Shown piece by piece: positions 5,734 to 7,668 of a DNA stretch of 7,668 nt. The stretch lies in assembly GCA_002305165.1 (NCBI GenBank), contig DBQI01000004.1, positions 1-7,668 on the forward strand. The letters run 5' to 3'. This stretch comes from Armatimonadetes bacterium UBA1398 (lineage in GTDB: Bacteria > Armatimonadota > Zipacnadia > UBA1398). The stretch's first letter is position 1. Each line of letters begins with the position of its first letter. The translations under genes were made by a program, and so were the position numbers. Below the pieces are notes generated by a model. That model was not told the DNA's origin. It did no database searches and saw nothing but the letters and a program-made list of their open reading frames with translations.

Positions 5734-5740
5734 CCATCAC

Positions 5741-5757
5741 CGCCGGGACCTCCGGCG
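5741..5757. terminator. Hairpin between convergent genes, possible bidirectional terminator
   Basis: CGCCGG (5741-5746) and CCGGCG (5752-5757) form a perfect 6-bp stem with a 5-base loop. It lies in the 32-nt gap between the stop of the plus-strand 44-residue ORF (5733) and the stop of the minus-strand MarC gene (5766). No T-tract follows on either strand, so it is at best a weak intrinsic terminator. Confidence 0.35.
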
Positions 5758-5765
5758 TCGCCTCC

Positions 5766-6401
5766 TCAATCGGCTCTTGCCAGTCCCGGCAGGAGCTCCC
5801 CCAGCCCCTCCGCGATGAACTCCACCGCGATGGCGGCCAGCAGCAGACCCATGAGGCGCGTGAGGACCTTGATCCCAGTGCCGCCCAGGCGCCGTCCGAT
5901 ATTGACAGCCAGCACCAAGCACCCGAGAACAATCATAGCGACAACGAGAATGAGGCCGATGATCGTCATCCGTTCGGCCATCGCCTGGTAGCGGTCCGCG
6001 TACAGGATCACGGTGCCGATGGACCCGGGGCCCGCGAGCAGGGGCATCGCCAGGGGCACGATCGCCACGCTGGTCGCATCCTCCTTCGCCGCCTCAGCCG
6101 TCTCCTCGGGAGTGTTCTTAGCGTGAGTTGGTGATCCGTGGAGCATCGCCATGGCCATCACCAGGATGAGGATGCCCCCACCCACGCGGAACGACGCGAC
6201 GCTGATATCGAAGAATGCCAGCACGGCCTCCCCCGCCAGCAGGGCCCCGATGAGGACAGCGGCGACCGCGCCGGCGGTCGTAAGGGCCATTCGCAGGCGC
6301 TCCCTGGGCGGGCGATTCCTCGTGATCGTGAGGAATACCGGTACAGCCCCCACGGGATTGAGTATGGCGACGAGGGCGAAGAGGATCTTCAGCGGCTCCA
6401 A
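5766..6401 (-). CDS. MarC-family (UPF0056) integral membrane protein
   Basis: This 211-residue protein belongs to the MarC family of inner-membrane proteins with about six membrane segments. The family's function is not settled; the E. coli name comes from a multiple antibiotic resistance locus, but a role in resistance has not held up. Visible family motifs are ILNPVGAVPVF (13-23), FRVGGGILILV (71-81), VPLAMPLLAGPGSIGTVIL (115-133) and RLMGLLLAAIAVEFIAEGL near the C-terminus. A polar loop lies at about 89-112. The start is TTG at 6401: GGAG lies six bases upstream, and an in-frame TGA closes the frame shortly before. The length is typical of the family. Its 3' end faces the plus-strand small ORFs. 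It is separated from the propeller gene upstream by a hairpin, so it may have its own promoter, which I could not identify with confidence. Confidence 0.92.
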   Translation of the reverse strand: MEPLKILFALVAILNPVGAVPVFLTITRNRPPRERLRMALTTAGAVAAVLIGALLAGEAVLAFFDISVASFRVGGGILILVMAMAMLHGSPTHAKNTPEETAEAAKEDATSVAIVPLAMPLLAGPGSIGTVILYADRYQAMAERMTIIGLILVVAMIVLGCLVLAVNIGRRLGGTGIKVLTRLMGLLLAAIAVEFIAEGLGELLPGLARAD

Positions 6402-6489
6402 AACGGGCTCCAGAGAGTGGTAGCTTGTTCATTCGACCGCAAATGGGCTTACCCCTGGTCAGTGCGTGAAGTAGGCGTTGGGGAGATCC

Positions 6490-6535
6490 GTCGCAGACGC
6501 CCCCGGACCCACCGGCGGCCGAGGGCGTCTACGAC
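6490..6535 (-). terminator. Long hairpin after the propeller gene, probable terminator
   Basis: GTCGCAGACGCCC (6490-6502) and GGGCGTCTACGAC (6523-6535) pair at 12 of 13 positions around a 20-base GC-rich loop. The hairpin begins about 32 bases after the stop of the minus-strand propeller gene and lies before the marC-family gene. The expected T-tract is missing, so it may be a Rho-dependent or processing structure. The rest of 6402-6566 shows no gene and no clear promoter. Confidence 0.45.
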
Positions 6536-6566
6536 GTGGAGTAGGGCCGGCGCACACGCGCCCCGC

Positions 6567-7668
6567 CTAGTTGCCTTGCAGGGACGGCCCCCCGTCGAAT
6601 GCGCCATTGCTGGAGACGTTCACGAGCCCCTCCGGGGCGTCCGTTTTCGCGACGTACACTTCATAGTCCCCGTCGCGGGTGCTCTGCCAGGCGACCGTGC
6701 TCCCATCAGCGCTGAGCGAGGGGTACTCGTCATCGTAGCCGCTGTGGTTCGAGACGTTCACGAGCCCCGTGCCGTCCGTGTTCGCGACGTACACTTCAGA
6801 GTCCGAGAACCAGCCGCTATCCCTCGTCCAGGCGACCTTGCTCCCATCGGCGCTGAGCGAGGGGAGGCCGTCGTAGCCGTCATTGCTGCTGGAGACGTTC
6901 ACGGGCATCCCTGTGCCGTCCGTGTTCGCGACGTACACTTCCCAGTCCCCATCGCGGCGGTCGCTCATCCAGGCGACCTTGCTTCCATCGGCGCTGAGCG
7001 AGGGGCAGCTATCCTCGCCGCTGTGGTTCGAGACGTTCACGGGCATCCCCGTGCCGTCCGTGTTCGCGACGTACACTTCAAAGTCCCCGTCGCGGTTGCT
7101 CACCCAGGCGACCTTGCTCCCATCGGCGCTGAGGGAAGGGTCGTCATCGTAGCCGCTGTGGTTCGAGACGTTCACAAGCCCCGAGCCGTCCGTGTTTGCG
7201 ACGTACACTTCGTAGTTCCCGTCGCGGTAGCTCCTCATCCAGGCGACCTTGCTCCCATCGGCGCTGAGCGAGGGGGAGGTGTCGCCGGCGTCGGGGTAGT
7301 TCGAGACGTTCACGAGCCCCGTGCCGTCCGCGTTCGCGACGTACACTTCCTCGTTCCCGTCGCGGTAGCTCCTCCAGGCGACCTTGCTCCCATCGGCGCT
7401 GAGCGAGGGTGCGTAGTCGGCGGCGCCGGGGTAGTTCGAGACGTTCACGGGATTCGTGCCATCCCTGTTCGCGACGTAGACCTCCCGGTTCCCGTGGCGC
7501 TCGGTCACCCAGGCGATCTTCGCGGGGACGGGCGTCCAACTGACCTCCACGATGAAGTCGAAGTCCGCGCCGCCCGAGCCGCTGAACGCCCAGTTGACGA
7601 AGCGGCTGCTGAGCCCCTCCGCCGCGGAGTTGTAGTTCCATTCCTGGTCGTTCCAGCCGATGCCCACA
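6567..7668 (-). CDS. PD40/TolB-like seven-bladed beta-propeller protein, 5' end outside the window
   Basis: At least 366 residues are visible, ending with TAG at 6567-6569. Residues 50-363 form seven tandem repeats of about 45 residues with the pattern SADGSKVAW-x-S-x-RDG-x-EVYVANTDGTG-x-VNVSN...PSL, the WD40-like PD40 repeat found in TolB-type propellers. The seven blades probably close into one ring that binds a protein or polysaccharide partner. Such proteins are usually exported, but no N-terminus is seen here. Residues 1-48 (GGADFDFIVEVSW at 32-44) are the end of a different, unidentified domain. The first in-window start codon is a GTG at 7667, but the frame is open to the edge, so the protein very likely continues upstream. 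The repeats are very alike in DNA as well as protein, which suggests recent duplication or gene conversion. No partner gene can be named. Confidence 0.88.
   Translation of the reverse strand, partial: VGIGWNDQEWNYNSAAEGLSSRFVNWAFSGSGGADFDFIVEVSWTPVPAKIAWVTERHGNREVYVANRDGTNPVNVSNYPGAADYAPSLSADGSKVAWRSYRDGNEEVYVANADGTGLVNVSNYPDAGDTSPSLSADGSKVAWMRSYRDGNYEVYVANTDGSGLVNVSNHSGYDDDPSLSADGSKVAWVSNRDGDFEVYVANTDGTGMPVNVSNHSGEDSCPSLSADGSKVAWMSDRRDGDWEVYVANTDGTGMPVNVSSSNDGYDGLPSLSADGSKVAWTRDSGWFSDSEVYVANTDGTGLVNVSNHSGYDDEYPSLSADGSTVAWQSTRDGDYEVYVAKTDAPEGLVNVSSNGAFDGGPSLQGN
6579..7520 (-). repeat. Seven in-frame tandem repeats of about 135-141 bp
   Basis: Repeat units on the minus strand are about 7520-7401, 7400-7266, 7265-7131, 7130-6996, 6995-6855, 6854-6714 and 6713-6579. 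The first (120 bp, lacking SADGS) and the last (AKTDAPEG in place of ANTDGTG) are most diverged; the middle five are the closest. Lengths differ only by multiples of three. Highly conserved blocks code for SADGSKVAW and EVYVANTDGTG. Confidence 0.9.

Noticed and set aside
4862..5765. tRNA or other standard RNA gene in the gene-poor plus-strand region
   Set aside because: I looked for cloverleaf stems with a T-loop, and for tmRNA, RNase P and SRP RNA signatures by eye and found none. A covariance-model search would be decisive but could not be run.
6579..7520. Regular repeats that might be a CRISPR array
   Set aside because: The units are 135-141 bp, keep one reading frame, and code for PD40 propeller blades; there are no short identical repeats with unique spacers.

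Overview
The window is GC-rich bacterial DNA with a high-GC third codon position in its genes. No RNA gene, phage gene or plasmid gene fixes its origin. The combination of a secreted apiosidase-like (DUF4038) protein, a non-HemE URO-D-family protein, a Gfo/Idh/MocA oxidoreductase and a PD40 propeller protein is the kind often seen in carbohydrate-degrading, mostly uncultured lineages such as Planctomycetota, Armatimonadota, Hydrogenedentota or Poribacteria. This assignment is an inference from gene content; the taxon is not determined.

All clearly recognisable genes lie on the minus strand. From right to left: (a) 6567-7668, the C-terminal part of a protein made of seven near-identical PD40/TolB-like propeller repeats, with its 5' end beyond the window; (b) a hairpin at 6490-6535; (c) 5766-6401, a MarC-family membrane protein with a TTG start; (d) 3206-4861, a secreted apiosidase-like protein; (e) 2161-3165, a URO-D/MtaA-like protein with a His-x-Cys...Cys zinc-type triad; (f) 821-2035, a Gfo/Idh/MocA-type NAD(P)-dependent oxidoreductase; (g) 1-648, the N-terminal 216 residues of a type I restriction-modification methylase (HsdM), cut by the window edge inside its SAM-binding motif.

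Genes (d), (e) and (f) follow one another in one direction with gaps of 40 and 125 nt. They may form one carbohydrate or glycoside catabolic operon: a secreted enzyme cleaves a glycoside outside the cytoplasm, and two cytoplasmic enzymes process what is released. The substrate is not known.

The one plus-strand segment is 4891-5733. It has a well-spaced sigma70-like promoter, a 24-codon ORF with a perfect Shine-Dalgarno sequence, and further downstream two or three short ORFs arranged end to end. The last of these has a perfect Shine-Dalgarno sequence inside the end of the ORF before it. I do not recognise these small proteins. This is the least explained and most interesting part of the window. 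The rest looks like ordinary chromosomal gene content, and I see no clear new defence or mobile system.
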